A stretch of 64,000 nt of DNA from Pseudaquabacterium terrae (lineage in GTDB: Bacteria; Pseudomonadota; Gammaproteobacteria; Burkholderiales; Burkholderiaceae_C): positions 248,001 to 312,000 of the forward strand of contig NZ_JABRWJ010000005.1 of the NCBI RefSeq assembly GCF_013266755.1, written 5' to 3'. A program made the position numbers and the translations under genes. The notes below the pieces were generated by a model. The model searched no databases, was not told the origin of the DNA, and saw only the letters and a program-made list of their open reading frames with translations. Below are positions 1 to 8,346 of this stretch, one piece after another; the first letter of the stretch is position 1; the number at the start of each line of letters is the position of its first letter.

Positions 1-1049
1 TGGCGAAGGCGCAGGGTCTGTGGAACCTGTTCCTGCCCGAATCGGCGCGCGGCGCCGGCCTGACGAATCTGGAATACGCGCCGCTGTGCGAAGTGATGGG
101 CCGCGTGCTGTGGTCGGCCGAGGTCTTCAACTGCGCGGCACCCGACACCGGCAACATGGAGCTGCTGGAACGCTACGGCAGCGCAGAGCACAAGCAGCGC
201 TGGCTCGAGCCGCTGCTGGCCGGCGAGATCCGCAGCTGCTTCGCGATGACCGAGCCGGACGTGGCCTCGAGCGACGCCACCAACATCGAATGCTCGATCA
301 CCCGCGACGGCGACGAGTACGTGATCGACGGCCGCAAGTGGTGGTCCTCGGGCGCCGTCGATCCGCGCTGCGCGCTGTTCATCGTGATGGGCAAAACCGA
401 TCCGAACCACCCCGACCGGCACCGCCAGCAGTCGATGATCATCGTGCCGCGCGACACGCCGGGCGTCACCGTCGTGCGGCCGCTGACGGTGTTCGGCTAC
501 GACGACGCGCCGCACGGCCATGCCGAGCTGATATTCGACAAAGTACGCGTGCCGGCCTCGAACCTGCTGCTCGGCGAAGGCCGCGGTTTCGAGATCGCGC
601 AGGGCCGCCTCGGGCCCGGCCGCATCCACCACTGCATGCGGGCGATCGGCATGGCCGAGCGCGCGCTCGAATTCATGTGCAAGCGCAGCGTGCAGCGCGA
701 GGCCTTCGGCAAGCGCCTGGCCGAGCAGGGCGTGACGCTGGAGCGCATCGCGCAATCGCGCATCCTGATCGACCAGGCGCGGCTGCTGGTGCTGAAGGCG
801 GCCGACATGATGGACCGCGTCGGCAACAAGGCGGCGCTGAAGGAGATCGGCATGATCAAGGTCGCCGCCCCGGCGATGGCCTGCCAGGTGATCGACTGGG
901 CGATGCAGCTGCACGGCGCGGGCGGTCTGTCGAGCGACTTTCCGCTGGCCTACGACTACGCGCAGGTGCGCACGCTGCGCTTCGCGGATGGGCCGGACGA
1001 GGTGCACCGCAACCAGATCGCCAAGCTCGAGCTCGCGCGGTATCGCTGA
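1..1049 (+). CDS. Acyl-CoA dehydrogenase, 5' end cut by window
   Basis: Flavoprotein that would introduce the alpha-beta double bond into an acyl-CoA, the first step of beta-oxidation in the cytoplasm. The frame is open from base 3 with no start, so the gene begins outside the window; 348 residues are present and perhaps 60-80 are missing against a usual 400-430. Visible family marks are the FAD-site stretch [16 protein letters not shown], the WWSSGA segment, and the C-terminal [14 protein letters not shown], where the Glu is at the usual catalytic-base position of the ACAD10/11-like branch. It lies 24 bp upstream of the CoA ligase on the same strand, so ligase and dehydrogenase probably act on the same acid. 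Substrate unknown. Confidence 0.93.
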   Translation, partial: AKAQGLWNLFLPESARGAGLTNLEYAPLCEVMGRVLWSAEVFNCAAPDTGNMELLERYGSAEHKQRWLEPLLAGEIRSCFAMTEPDVASSDATNIECSITRDGDEYVIDGRKWWSSGAVDPRCALFIVMGKTDPNHPDRHRQQSMIIVPRDTPGVTVVRPLTVFGYDDAPHGHAELIFDKVRVPASNLLLGEGRGFEIAQGRLGPGRIHHCMRAIGMAERALEFMCKRSVQREAFGKRLAEQGVTLERIAQSRILIDQARLLVLKAADMMDRVGNKAALKEIGMIKVAAPAMACQVIDWAMQLHGAGGLSSDFPLAYDYAQVRTLRFADGPDEVHRNQIAKLELARYR

Positions 1050-1073
1050 GAACGACTGAACCAGGAGACGACG

Positions 1074-2777
1074 ATGGCAGAGCATCCGTGGATCAAGTCG
1101 TACCCGGAGGGCGTGCGCTGGGACGCCGCGCTCGAGCTCGGCAGCGTGCCGCAGATCCTGGACGGCGCGGCCGCGCGCTGGCCGGGGCTGCCGGCGCTGC
1201 ACTTCCAGGGCCGCAGCTTCACCTACCGCGAGCTGAAGGCGCTGTGCGACCGCGCGGCCGTCGGCTTCCGGCGCCTGGGTGTCGGCCCGGGCGTGCATGT
1301 CGGGCTCTACCTGCCGAACACGCCGCACTACCTGATCGCCTTCTTCGGCGTGCTGAAGGCCGGCGGCACCGTCGTCAACTACTCGCCGCTGGATGTCGAG
1401 CGGGTGATCGAGCACAAGGTCGAGGACAGCCGCACCGAGATCATGGTGACGCTCGACATGCCGGCGCTGCGGGACGTCGTCGAGCGGCTGCTCACCCACA
1501 CGCCGCTGCGTTGCGCGGTGGTGGGCGGCCTCGCCGAGTTCAGCGGTGACACGTCGCCGGCGCGGCCTGCCGCCCTCCCCGGCGATGGCCGGCACCTGCA
1601 CTTCGAGGACCTGCTGGCCAACAGCGGCGACTACGAGCGCTACCCGCTGCGGCCCGACGCGGCGATCGCCGTGCTGCAGTACACCGGCGGCACCACCGGC
1701 GAGCCGAAGGCCGCGATGCTCACGCATGCCAACCTCAGCGCCGCGTGCGGCCAGATGTGGGCCATCGTCAACGGCCGGCCGAAGATGCTGGACCTGGGCA
1801 GCGAGCGCGTGCTCGTGGTGCTGCCGCTGTTCCACATCTATGCGCTGGTGGCCGACATGCTGTTCGGCCTGATGATCGGCGCCGAGCTGGTGCTGCAGCT
1901 GCGCTTCGAGGTCGATACCGCGCTGGAGGTCTTGTCGGAGCGGCTTATCACCGTGTTCCCCGGCGTGCCGACGATGTTCGCGGCGATCGTCGACCATCCG
2001 GACATCGCCCGCTTCGATCTGCGCGCGCTGCGCCATTGCGGCTCGGGCGGTGCGCCGCTGCCGCTGGAGGTGGCTCAGCAGTTCCAGCGCCTGACCGGCT
2101 GCAGCCTCGGCGAAGGCTGGGGCATGACCGAGACCGCGCCGACGGGCACCTTCACGCCCGCCTTCGGCCGCCGCAAGCCGGGCTCCTGCGGGCTGCCGGT
2201 GCCGGGTGTGCGCATCAAGATCGTCGACATCGATGACCCGGCGCGCGAGCTGCCGCTGGGCGAGCGCGGCGAGATCTGCATCCAAGGCCCGAACGTGATG
2301 CAGGGGTACTGGAAGCGGCCCGAGGCCAGCGCCGCGGCCTTCACCGCCGACGGCTACCTGCGCACCGGCGATGTCGGCCGCATGGACGAGGACGGCTTCG
2401 TCTTCATCGTCGACCGCTGCAAGGACATGATCCTGTGCAGCGGCTTCAACGTCTACCCGCGCAATATCGAGGAAGCGATCTACGAGCACCCGGCCGTCGC
2501 CGAGGTCTGCGTGATCGGCGTGCCCGATGCCTACCGCGGCCAGTCGCCGAAGGCCTTCGTCAAGCTGCGCCACGGTGCGGCGGCGTTCGCGCTCGACGAG
2601 CTGAAGCAGTTTCTCGCCGACAAGCTCGGTCGGCACGAGATGGTGCAGCAGCTGGAGCTGCGCGCCGAGCTGCCGAAGACGCCCGTCGGCAAGCTGTCGA
2701 AGAAGATGCTGGTCGAGGAGGAGCAGCGCAGGCGCAGCCGCGAAGCGGCGACGAGTGGGTCAGAACTGTCCGCCTAA
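1074..2777 (+). CDS. Acyl-CoA ligase of the AMP-forming family (PimA/long-chain type)
   Basis: Activates a carboxylic acid to its CoA thioester through an acyl-adenylate. The 567-residue protein has the whole adenylate-forming signature: phosphate loop TGGTTGEPKAAM near residue 205, GWGMTETAPTG near 350, YLRTGDVGRMDEDGF near 430 and the C-terminal PKTPVGKLSKKM with the catalytic lysine. The N-terminal WIKSYPEGVRWD type is frequent in dicarboxylate/pimeloyl-CoA and long-chain ligases. AGGAG sits 6 bases before the ATG, fixing the start. It follows the acyl-CoA dehydrogenase and its last 18 bases overlap the convergent IclR gene. The exact acid cannot be read from the sequence. Confidence 0.93.
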   Translation: MAEHPWIKSYPEGVRWDAALELGSVPQILDGAAARWPGLPALHFQGRSFTYRELKALCDRAAVGFRRLGVGPGVHVGLYLPNTPHYLIAFFGVLKAGGTVVNYSPLDVERVIEHKVEDSRTEIMVTLDMPALRDVVERLLTHTPLRCAVVGGLAEFSGDTSPARPAALPGDGRHLHFEDLLANSGDYERYPLRPDAAIAVLQYTGGTTGEPKAAMLTHANLSAACGQMWAIVNGRPKMLDLGSERVLVVLPLFHIYALVADMLFGLMIGAELVLQLRFEVDTALEVLSERLITVFPGVPTMFAAIVDHPDIARFDLRALRHCGSGGAPLPLEVAQQFQRLTGCSLGEGWGMTETAPTGTFTPAFGRRKPGSCGLPVPGVRIKIVDIDDPARELPLGERGEICIQGPNVMQGYWKRPEASAAAFTADGYLRTGDVGRMDEDGFVFIVDRCKDMILCSGFNVYPRNIEEAIYEHPAVAEVCVIGVPDAYRGQSPKAFVKLRHGAAAFALDELKQFLADKLGRHEMVQQLELRAELPKTPVGKLSKKMLVEEEQRRRSREAATSGSELSA

Positions 2778-3584
2778 CGCCTGGTTGACGCGGTCGCGCA
2801 GCTGCATCAGGCGCGGCCCGACCTCGCTGATCAACTGGTCCTTGGCGAGCTGGCGCGCCGGCACGCTGCAGCTGAAGGCCATCACGCGGCGGCCGTCGCC
2901 GGACAGCATCGGCACGCTCACCGCGTGCACGTCCTTGTTCCAGTCGCCGAGCGACAGGCACAGGCCGTGGCGCGCGTAGTCGCGGAACGCCGCTTCGTAG
3001 TCGCGCTTGACCAGCGGCCAGTCGTCCTTCCTGACCGCCTTCTGCGCCGCTGCCATCAGCCGCTCGCGCTCGGCCGCATCGAAGGCCGCCAGGCAGGCGC
3101 GCCCGACCGCGGTGGTGCCGCGCGGCACGCGTTCGCCGACGCCGACGCGCAGCGCGAAGGTCGGGTTGCCGTGCACGACTTCGAGGAACACCATGTGCTC
3201 GGCCTGCGGCGCAGCCAGTGTGACCGTGGCGCGCATGTCGGTGGCCAACTGCTGCATCAGCGGGCGCGCGATCTCGCGCACGTCGAGCCCGGCGAGGTAG
3301 TTGACGCTGAACTGCACCACCGCCAGGCCGAGCGAGTACTTCTCGATCGACGGCTGGAAGTCGAGGTAGCCGAGCTCCGTCAACGTGTGCGTCAGCCGCG
3401 CGATCGTCGAGCGCGGCATGCCGGTGCGCGTGGCGAGGTCCTTGTTGCCGAGCGCGCGTTCACCGCGCTTGAAGCAGCGCAGGATCGCGAAGCCGCGCGC
3501 GACGGCGGTGACGAAATCGGGATCGTTGCGCTGTGCTTCGGTCTCGGGCGGAACCTCGGGCAGCTCGGGCTTCTTCTTCGTCAT
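2760..3584 (-). CDS. IclR-family transcriptional regulator
   Basis: Cytoplasmic DNA-binding protein, 274 residues, of the IclR type that usually controls catabolic operons in response to a small carboxylate. A winged helix-turn-helix occupies about residues 22-85 (FVTAVARGFAILRCF, then DLATRTGMPRSTIARLTHTL) and the effector-binding domain follows, with the family stretch VPRGTTAVGRACLA near 160. The ATG overlaps the stop of the upstream SDR gene by 4 bases (ATGA), so it is translated as the last gene of the transporter/SDR operon. Its 3' end overlaps the convergent CoA ligase by 18 bp. Regulation of this island is inferred from position only. Confidence 0.9.
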   Translation of the reverse strand: MTKKKPELPEVPPETEAQRNDPDFVTAVARGFAILRCFKRGERALGNKDLATRTGMPRSTIARLTHTLTELGYLDFQPSIEKYSLGLAVVQFSVNYLAGLDVREIARPLMQQLATDMRATVTLAAPQAEHMVFLEVVHGNPTFALRVGVGERVPRGTTAVGRACLAAFDAAERERLMAAAQKAVRKDDWPLVKRDYEAAFRDYARHGLCLSLGDWNKDVHAVSVPMLSGDGRRVMAFSCSVPARQLAKDQLISEVGPRLMQLRDRVNQALGGQF

Positions 3585-4420
3585 GCCTTCGCGCGCAGCG
3601 GCAGCGATTCGACCTGCTCGTTCCACAGCGCCGAGCCGACCAGGTTCGAGCCGCCATCGACGCCGATCACCTGGCCGGTGATCATGCGTGCCAGCGGCGA
3701 GGCCAGGAACACGGCGGCCTGGCCGATGTCGTCCGGCGTGCCGTAGGCGCGCAGCGGGATCGACTTCTTGTTGACCTCGTCGAAGGCCGGGTTCGACAGC
3801 CGCTTCAGCCCCTCGGTGCCCTCGATCGGCCCCGGCACGATGCTGTTGGCGCGGATGCCGTGGCGGCCCCATTCGACCGCCAGGTTCTTCATCATGATGT
3901 CGATGCCGGCCTTCGCGGCGGCCACGTGCAACTGGTAGGCCTGCGGCACGAAGGCCTGGCCGGCGGAGATGAAGAGCAGGCAGCCGCGGGTGGCTTTCAG
4001 CTGCTCGAAGGCGCCGCGCGACGACTGGAAGGCGCCCTGCAGGTCGATGTCGATCACCGTGCGGAAGCCGTTCGGGCTCAGCGCCTCGGCCGGGCACAGG
4101 AAGTTGCCGGCGGCGCCGCAGACCAGCACGTCGATCGGGCCGAGCTCGGCCTTCGTGCGCTCGAACGCCGCGTCGAGCGCTGCGGCATCGCGCACGTCGG
4201 CCACCACCGGCAGCACGCGGCCGCCGGTGTGGGCGTTGAGCTCGCGCAATTCACGCGCCGCGGTGTCCAGCTTGTCCTGCGTGCGGCCGCAGATCGCCAG
4301 CTGTGCGCCGAGCGCGGCGAAGTGGCGCGCCACCCCCAGGTTGATGCCGCTGCCGCCGCCGGTGATGAACACCGTCTTGCCCTGGAACAGCGTGGGCGGG
4401 AAGAACTGATCGATCACCAT
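3581..4420 (-). CDS. SDR oxidoreductase, 2,4-dienoyl-CoA-reductase-like
   Basis: NAD(P)H-dependent short-chain dehydrogenase/reductase, 279 residues. The nucleotide-binding TGGGSGINLG is near residue 20 and CGAAGNF stands for the NNAG motif. The active-site strand reads SAGQAFVPQAYQLHVAAAKAG: the lysine is present but the residue four before it is Val, not the usual Tyr. This layout, with EWG..GIRANSIVPGPIEGTEG behind it, is that of peroxisomal-type 2,4-dienoyl-CoA reductases, which handle double bonds during beta-oxidation of unsaturated acids. It starts 20 bp after livF and overlaps the IclR gene. The start is the ATG after AGGAGTACCCC. An ordinary 3-hydroxyacyl dehydrogenase role is less likely. 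Confidence 0.88.
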   Translation of the reverse strand: MVIDQFFPPTLFQGKTVFITGGGSGINLGVARHFAALGAQLAICGRTQDKLDTAARELRELNAHTGGRVLPVVADVRDAAALDAAFERTKAELGPIDVLVCGAAGNFLCPAEALSPNGFRTVIDIDLQGAFQSSRGAFEQLKATRGCLLFISAGQAFVPQAYQLHVAAAKAGIDIMMKNLAVEWGRHGIRANSIVPGPIEGTEGLKRLSNPAFDEVNKKSIPLRAYGTPDDIGQAAVFLASPLARMITGQVIGVDGGSNLVGSALWNEQVESLPLRAKA

Positions 4421-4440
4421 CGGGGTACTCCTGACGCCTC

Positions 4441-5136
4441 TCAGACCTCGAGCCACTCCTTGCGCACGTAGGCGTTGGCCTTCAGCTCGGTCGGCGTGCC
4501 CTCGAAGACGATCTGCCCGTGACCCATCACCAGGCAGCGCTCGCTGACTTCCAAAGCGATCGTCAGCTTCTGCTCGACCAGCAGCACCGAGATGCCGCGG
4601 CGCTTGAGCTCGCGCAGGTATTCGGCGACCAGCTCGACGATCTTCGGCGCCAGGCCTTCGGTCGGCTCGTCGATCATGATCAGGTCGGGGTCGCCCATCA
4701 GCGTGCGGCACAGCGTCAGCATCTGCTGCTCGCCGCCGGACAGCACGCCGGCCTCCGTGTGCTGGCGTTCCTTCAGCCGCGGGAACATCCCGTACATGTC
4801 GTCGAAGCCCCAGCGCGGCTGCTTGGCGCCGCGTTTCTGGCCGAGCATCAGGTTCTGGTGCACGGTGAGCTTCGGAAAGATGTCGCGGTTCTCCGGCACG
4901 TAGCCGATGCCGAGGTGCGCGATCTCGTAGGCCTGCTGGCCGAGGATCTGCTGGTCGCGCCAGGTGATCGAGCCCTGGCCCTCGACCAGGCCCATGATGC
5001 TCTTGACGGTGGTCGAGCGACCCGAGCCGTTGCGCCCGAGCAGCGCGACGATCTCGCCCGGCGGGACCTCGAAGTTGACCCCGTGCAGCACATGGCTCTT
5101 GCCGTAGAAGGCGTGCAGGTCGTGCAGTTTCAGCAT
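4441..5136 (-). CDS. livF: Branched-chain/organic-acid ABC importer ATPase, LivF type, with Arg in Walker A
   Basis: One of two ATPases of a Liv (HAAT) importer; 231 residues, usual length. Walker A reads GRNGSGRST at residues 34-42, so Arg40 (codon CGC) replaces the lysine that binds ATP phosphates. The signature LSGGEQQ (132-138) and Walker B LIMIDE (152-157) are canonical, and Gln189 stands at the switch-His position, as is normal for LivF. The Arg is a real codon, not a read error of one base. Together with the altered LivG signature this suggests one weak ATP site (see findings). The gene is fifth in the operon, 18 bp after livG. Confidence 0.93.
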   Translation of the reverse strand: MLKLHDLHAFYGKSHVLHGVNFEVPPGEIVALLGRNGSGRSTTVKSIMGLVEGQGSITWRDQQILGQQAYEIAHLGIGYVPENRDIFPKLTVHQNLMLGQKRGAKQPRWGFDDMYGMFPRLKERQHTEAGVLSGGEQQMLTLCRTLMGDPDLIMIDEPTEGLAPKIVELVAEYLRELKRRGISVLLVEQKLTIALEVSERCLVMGHGQIVFEGTPTELKANAYVRKEWLEV

Positions 5137-5154
5137 CGCTCGAGTTCTCCGGGT

Positions 5155-5946
5155 TCAGTGCCCGGCCGGCGCGGCGGCTTCGGCCGCCTGCGCATCGGCC
5201 AGCACCGAGCCGAGGTAGGCCTCCTGCACGCGCGGATTGGCGCGCACCGCATCGGGCACGTCGAAGGCGATCACCTCGCCGTAGACCAGCACCGCGATCT
5301 TGTCGGCCAGGCCGAAGACCACGCCCATGTCGTGCTCGACGGTCAAGAGCGTCTTGCCGGCGGTGACCTCGCGGATCAGCTGGATGAAGCGCTTGGTCTC
5401 GCTCTTGCTCATGCCGGCGGTCGGCTCGTCGAGCAGGATCACGCTGGAGCCGCCGGCGATCGTGATGCCGATCTCCAGCGCACGCTGCTCGGCATAGGTC
5501 AGGTTCATCGCCAGGTGGTCGCGCCGGCGCTCGAGCTTGATCATCGCCAGCACTTCCTCGGCGCGGTCATTCGCGTCGTGCGCGTCGGCCAGGAACTTCC
5601 AGAAGGCGTAGCGGTAGCCCTGCGACCACAATACCGCGCAGCGCAGGTTCTCGAACACCGACAGCCGCGTGAACAGGTTGCTGACCTGGAAACTGCGCGA
5701 CAGGCCGCGGCGGTTGATCTGGAACGGCGTCATGCCGTCGATGCGCTGGCCATCGAGCAGGATCTCGCCGCTCGAGGGCCCGAAGCGGCCGCTGATGAGA
5801 TTGAACAGCGTCGACTTGCCGGCGCCGTTCGGCCCGATGATCGCGACCCGCTCGCCCGCCTTCACCGCCAGGTTGGCGCCGCGAATGATCTCGGTCTTGC
5901 CGAAGCTCTTGCGCAGGTCGCGCAGCTCGACTGCAAACGCGCTCAC
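5155..5946 (-). CDS. livG: Branched-chain/organic-acid ABC importer ATPase, LivG type, with altered signature motif
   Basis: Second ATPase of the importer, 263 residues. Walker A GPNGAGKST is canonical (Lys44), Walker B is VILLDE (about 169-174) and the switch His205 is present. The signature is LTYAEQR at 149-155: Ala152 replaces the glycine of the usual YGQQR or SGGQ. The start is a GTG, because GGAGG lies 4 bases before it and the GTGA overlaps the livM stop, indicating coupled translation. The typical LivG tail GEVIAFDVPDAVRANPRVQEAYLG-type element is present. It would pair with LivF under LivH/LivM. Confidence 0.93.
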   Translation of the reverse strand: MSAFAVELRDLRKSFGKTEIIRGANLAVKAGERVAIIGPNGAGKSTLFNLISGRFGPSSGEILLDGQRIDGMTPFQINRRGLSRSFQVSNLFTRLSVFENLRCAVLWSQGYRYAFWKFLADAHDANDRAEEVLAMIKLERRRDHLAMNLTYAEQRALEIGITIAGGSSVILLDEPTAGMSKSETKRFIQLIREVTAGKTLLTVEHDMGVVFGLADKIAVLVYGEVIAFDVPDAVRANPRVQEAYLGSVLADAQAAEAAAPAGH

Positions 5947-7247
5947 AGGGCCTCCCTCCGCTTGATTTCCTTCTCGATCTCTTCCTGGATCACGCCCCAC
6001 TCGCGGCTGAAGCTGCGGCGCGTGAGCTCGAACATCAGCATGCCGGTCAGCATCACGAAGACCGCGCCGAACCAGCTGTCGAGGCTGCCAGCGTTCAGCG
6101 TCGCGCCGAGGAAGTTCATCTTCGGGCCGAGCGCCGCGTTCAGCTGCAGGTGGTACATCATCTCGATCATTGCCGCGGCGCCGATCAAGGCGATCAGCGC
6201 CGCGCCACCGAGCGCCAGGTACGAGGTCCAGACCCGCCTGAGCTTGCCGAACATCGCCAGCCGCAGGTTCATCATGATCAGGCTGGCGATGCCGCCGGGC
6301 GCATACATCACCATGAACAGGAACACGATGCCCAGGTACAGCAGCCACGCCTGCGTCAGCTCCGACAGCAGCACCAGCGCAATGACCATCAGCACCGCAC
6401 CGATGATCGGGCCGAAGAAGAAGGTGGCGCCGCCGAGGAAGACGAACAGCAGGTAGGCGCCCGAACGCGCCGCGCCGACGACCTCGGCGGTGACGATCTC
6501 GAAGTTCAGCGCCGCCAGCCCGCCCGAGATGCCGGAAAAGAAGCCGGCGACCATGAACGCGAGGTAGCGCACGGTCTGCGTGCTGTAGCCGATGAACTCG
6601 ACGCGTTCGGGGTTGTCGCGCACGGCATTCAGCATGCGGCCGAGCGGCGTGCGCGTCAGCGCGTACATCAAGGCGGTGGAGATGAAGCAGTAGATCGCGA
6701 TCAGGTAGTACAGCTGGATTTGCGGGCCGAACGTGATGCCCAGCACCGGCTTGCCGATCACACGGTTGCCCGAGATGCCGCCTTCGCCGCCGAAGAACTC
6801 CGGAATCATCAGCGACATCGACCACACCAGCTCGCCGATGCCGAGCGTGATCATCGCGAAAGTGGTGCCGGACTTCTTGGTCGTCACGTAGCCGAGCACC
6901 GCGGCGAAGAACAGCCCCGCCAGCCCGCCGACCATCGGCACCAGGCTGACCGGCAGGTTCAGCGTGCCCGCGGTCACCAGGTTCAGCGTGTGAATGGCGA
7001 GGAAGGAGCCCAGGCCGCTGTACACCGCATGGCCGAAGCTCAGCATGCCGCCCTGGCCGAGCAGCACGTTGTACGCCAGGCAGACGATGATCGCGATGCC
7101 CATCTGCGACAGCATCGTCTGCGCGAAGCTGCTGGTCCACAGCAGCGGCGCCACGGCGAGGATCAGCGCGAAGCCGCCCCAGATCAGCCAGCGGCCGACG
7201 TTGATGGGGCGAAAGTGGACGTGCGGACGAGTCTCGTGAACGTGCAT
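5943..7247 (-). CDS. livM: ABC importer permease, LivM type, with extended C-terminus
   Basis: Inner-membrane permease subunit, 434 residues; LivM proteins are usually about 310-360. The core has the expected helices and the landmark LLGQGGMLSFGHAVY near residue 65 and PLGRMLNAVRDNPERVEFIGYS near 205. After the normal end around MYAPGGIASLIMMN there are about 115 more residues with two further hydrophobic segments and a charged cytoplasmic tail (EEIEKEIKRREAL). AAGG lies 6 bases before the ATG, inside the end of livH; the gene starts 2 bp after livH stops and its own stop overlaps livG. Confidence 0.92.
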   Translation of the reverse strand: MHVHETRPHVHFRPINVGRWLIWGGFALILAVAPLLWTSSFAQTMLSQMGIAIIVCLAYNVLLGQGGMLSFGHAVYSGLGSFLAIHTLNLVTAGTLNLPVSLVPMVGGLAGLFFAAVLGYVTTKKSGTTFAMITLGIGELVWSMSLMIPEFFGGEGGISGNRVIGKPVLGITFGPQIQLYYLIAIYCFISTALMYALTRTPLGRMLNAVRDNPERVEFIGYSTQTVRYLAFMVAGFFSGISGGLAALNFEIVTAEVVGAARSGAYLLFVFLGGATFFFGPIIGAVLMVIALVLLSELTQAWLLYLGIVFLFMVMYAPGGIASLIMMNLRLAMFGKLRRVWTSYLALGGAALIALIGAAAMIEMMYHLQLNAALGPKMNFLGATLNAGSLDSWFGAVFVMLTGMLMFELTRRSFSREWGVIQEEIEKEIKRREAL

Positions 7248-7249
7248 GG

Positions 7250-8263
7250 TCAACCTTCGCGCGTGCCGAGCAGGCCCTTCGGCCGGAAGATCAGCATCAG
7301 CACCAGCAGCAGGTACGGCAGGATCGGCGCCGCCTGCGACAGCGTGATGCGCAGCAGCGGCCAGCCCGGGGTCGACGGGCCGATCTGGCCACCCATCGCG
7401 TTGATCGCATCGGCAAACGACTTGTCGACGGTCAGCGGCAGCGTCTGGATCAGGCCGATCAGGATCGACGCGACGAAGGCGCCGACCAGCGAGCCCATGC
7501 CGCCGACGACCACCACGACGAAGATGATCGAGCCGACGACACCGGCCATCGCCGGCTCGGTGACGAAGGTGATGCCGCCGATCACGCCGGCCAGCCCGGC
7601 CAGCGCACAGCCGCTGCCGAAGACCAGCATGAAGACACGCGGCACGTTGTGGCCGAGCGATTCCACCGCTTCCGGATGTGTCAGCGCCGCCTGGATCACG
7701 AGTCCGATGCGCGTGCGCGTCAGCAGCAGCCACAGCGCCAGCAGCATCAGCAGCGCGACCAGCATCATGAAGGCGCGGGTCATCGGGAAGCGCGAGCACT
7801 GGGCGACCTTGCACAGCGCTTCGGGCGCAGTGCCCAGCACGATCGACAGCCCGTCGGCGCCTTGCACGACGGTGAACGCCGCGCCGGCGAGCAACGCCGG
7901 CGGATCGAAGGGCAGCGGCGTGCGGCCCCAGATCAGCTGCACGACCTCGAGCACGACATAGGTCAGTCCGAAGGTGATCAGCAGCTCGGGCACGTGGCCG
8001 AACGCGTGCACGCGGCGCAGCGCCGTGCGCTCGAAGCCGGCACCTGCGAGGCCCACCGCGAGCGGCGCCAGCAGCAGCGCCGGCCAGAAGCCGACCAGCC
8101 CGGTCAGCGTGTACGCGAAGTACGCGCCGATCATGTAGAAGCTGGCGTGCGCGAAATTCAGCACGCCCATCATGCTGAAGATCAGCGTCAGCCCGGAGCT
8201 GAGCATGAACAGCAGCAGCCCGGAGCTGACGCCGTTCAAGGTGTTGATCAGGACTTGGTCCAC
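7250..8263 (-). CDS. livH: ABC importer permease, LivH type
   Basis: Inner-membrane permease subunit, 337 residues, somewhat longer than the usual 290-310. The N-terminal MLSSGLTLIFSMMGVLNFAHASFYMIGAY-type first two helices, the TRTRIGLVIQAALTHPEAVESLG loop and the C-terminal RPKGLLGTREG are all typical. Between helices 4 and 5 there is an extra hydrophilic loop with two cysteines (APEALCKVAQCSRF). The start is GTG, supported by GGAG 6 bases upstream. It follows the solute-binding protein gene after an 83-bp gap that holds a hairpin. Confidence 0.92.
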   Translation of the reverse strand: MDQVLINTLNGVSSGLLLFMLSSGLTLIFSMMGVLNFAHASFYMIGAYFAYTLTGLVGFWPALLLAPLAVGLAGAGFERTALRRVHAFGHVPELLITFGLTYVVLEVVQLIWGRTPLPFDPPALLAGAAFTVVQGADGLSIVLGTAPEALCKVAQCSRFPMTRAFMMLVALLMLLALWLLLTRTRIGLVIQAALTHPEAVESLGHNVPRVFMLVFGSGCALAGLAGVIGGITFVTEPAMAGVVGSIIFVVVVVGGMGSLVGAFVASILIGLIQTLPLTVDKSFADAINAMGGQIGPSTPGWPLLRITLSQAAPILPYLLLVLMLIFRPKGLLGTREG

Positions 8264-8294
8264 CGGCCTCTCCGCACTGTCGTCATCGAAGAAA

Positions 8295-8322
8295 GGGCCC
8301 GTCGGAGTGTTCCGCCGGGCCC
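8295..8322 (-). terminator. Hairpin between solute-binding protein gene and livH
   Basis: GGGCCCG and CGGGCCC pair over a loop that itself contains CGGA/TCCG, followed on the minus strand by TTTCTTCG, a poor U tract. Such hairpins between a binding-protein gene and its permease genes commonly lower downstream expression or protect the upstream message, giving an excess of binding protein. Partial termination is inferred. Confidence 0.5.
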
Positions 8323-8346
8323 GCCTCGTTCAAACGAAAGCGAAAC

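Noticed and set aside
4519-7961. Long plus-strand frames opposite the liv genes
   Set aside because: His/Arg/Gln-rich composition, no motifs, and full intact Liv proteins on the other strand.
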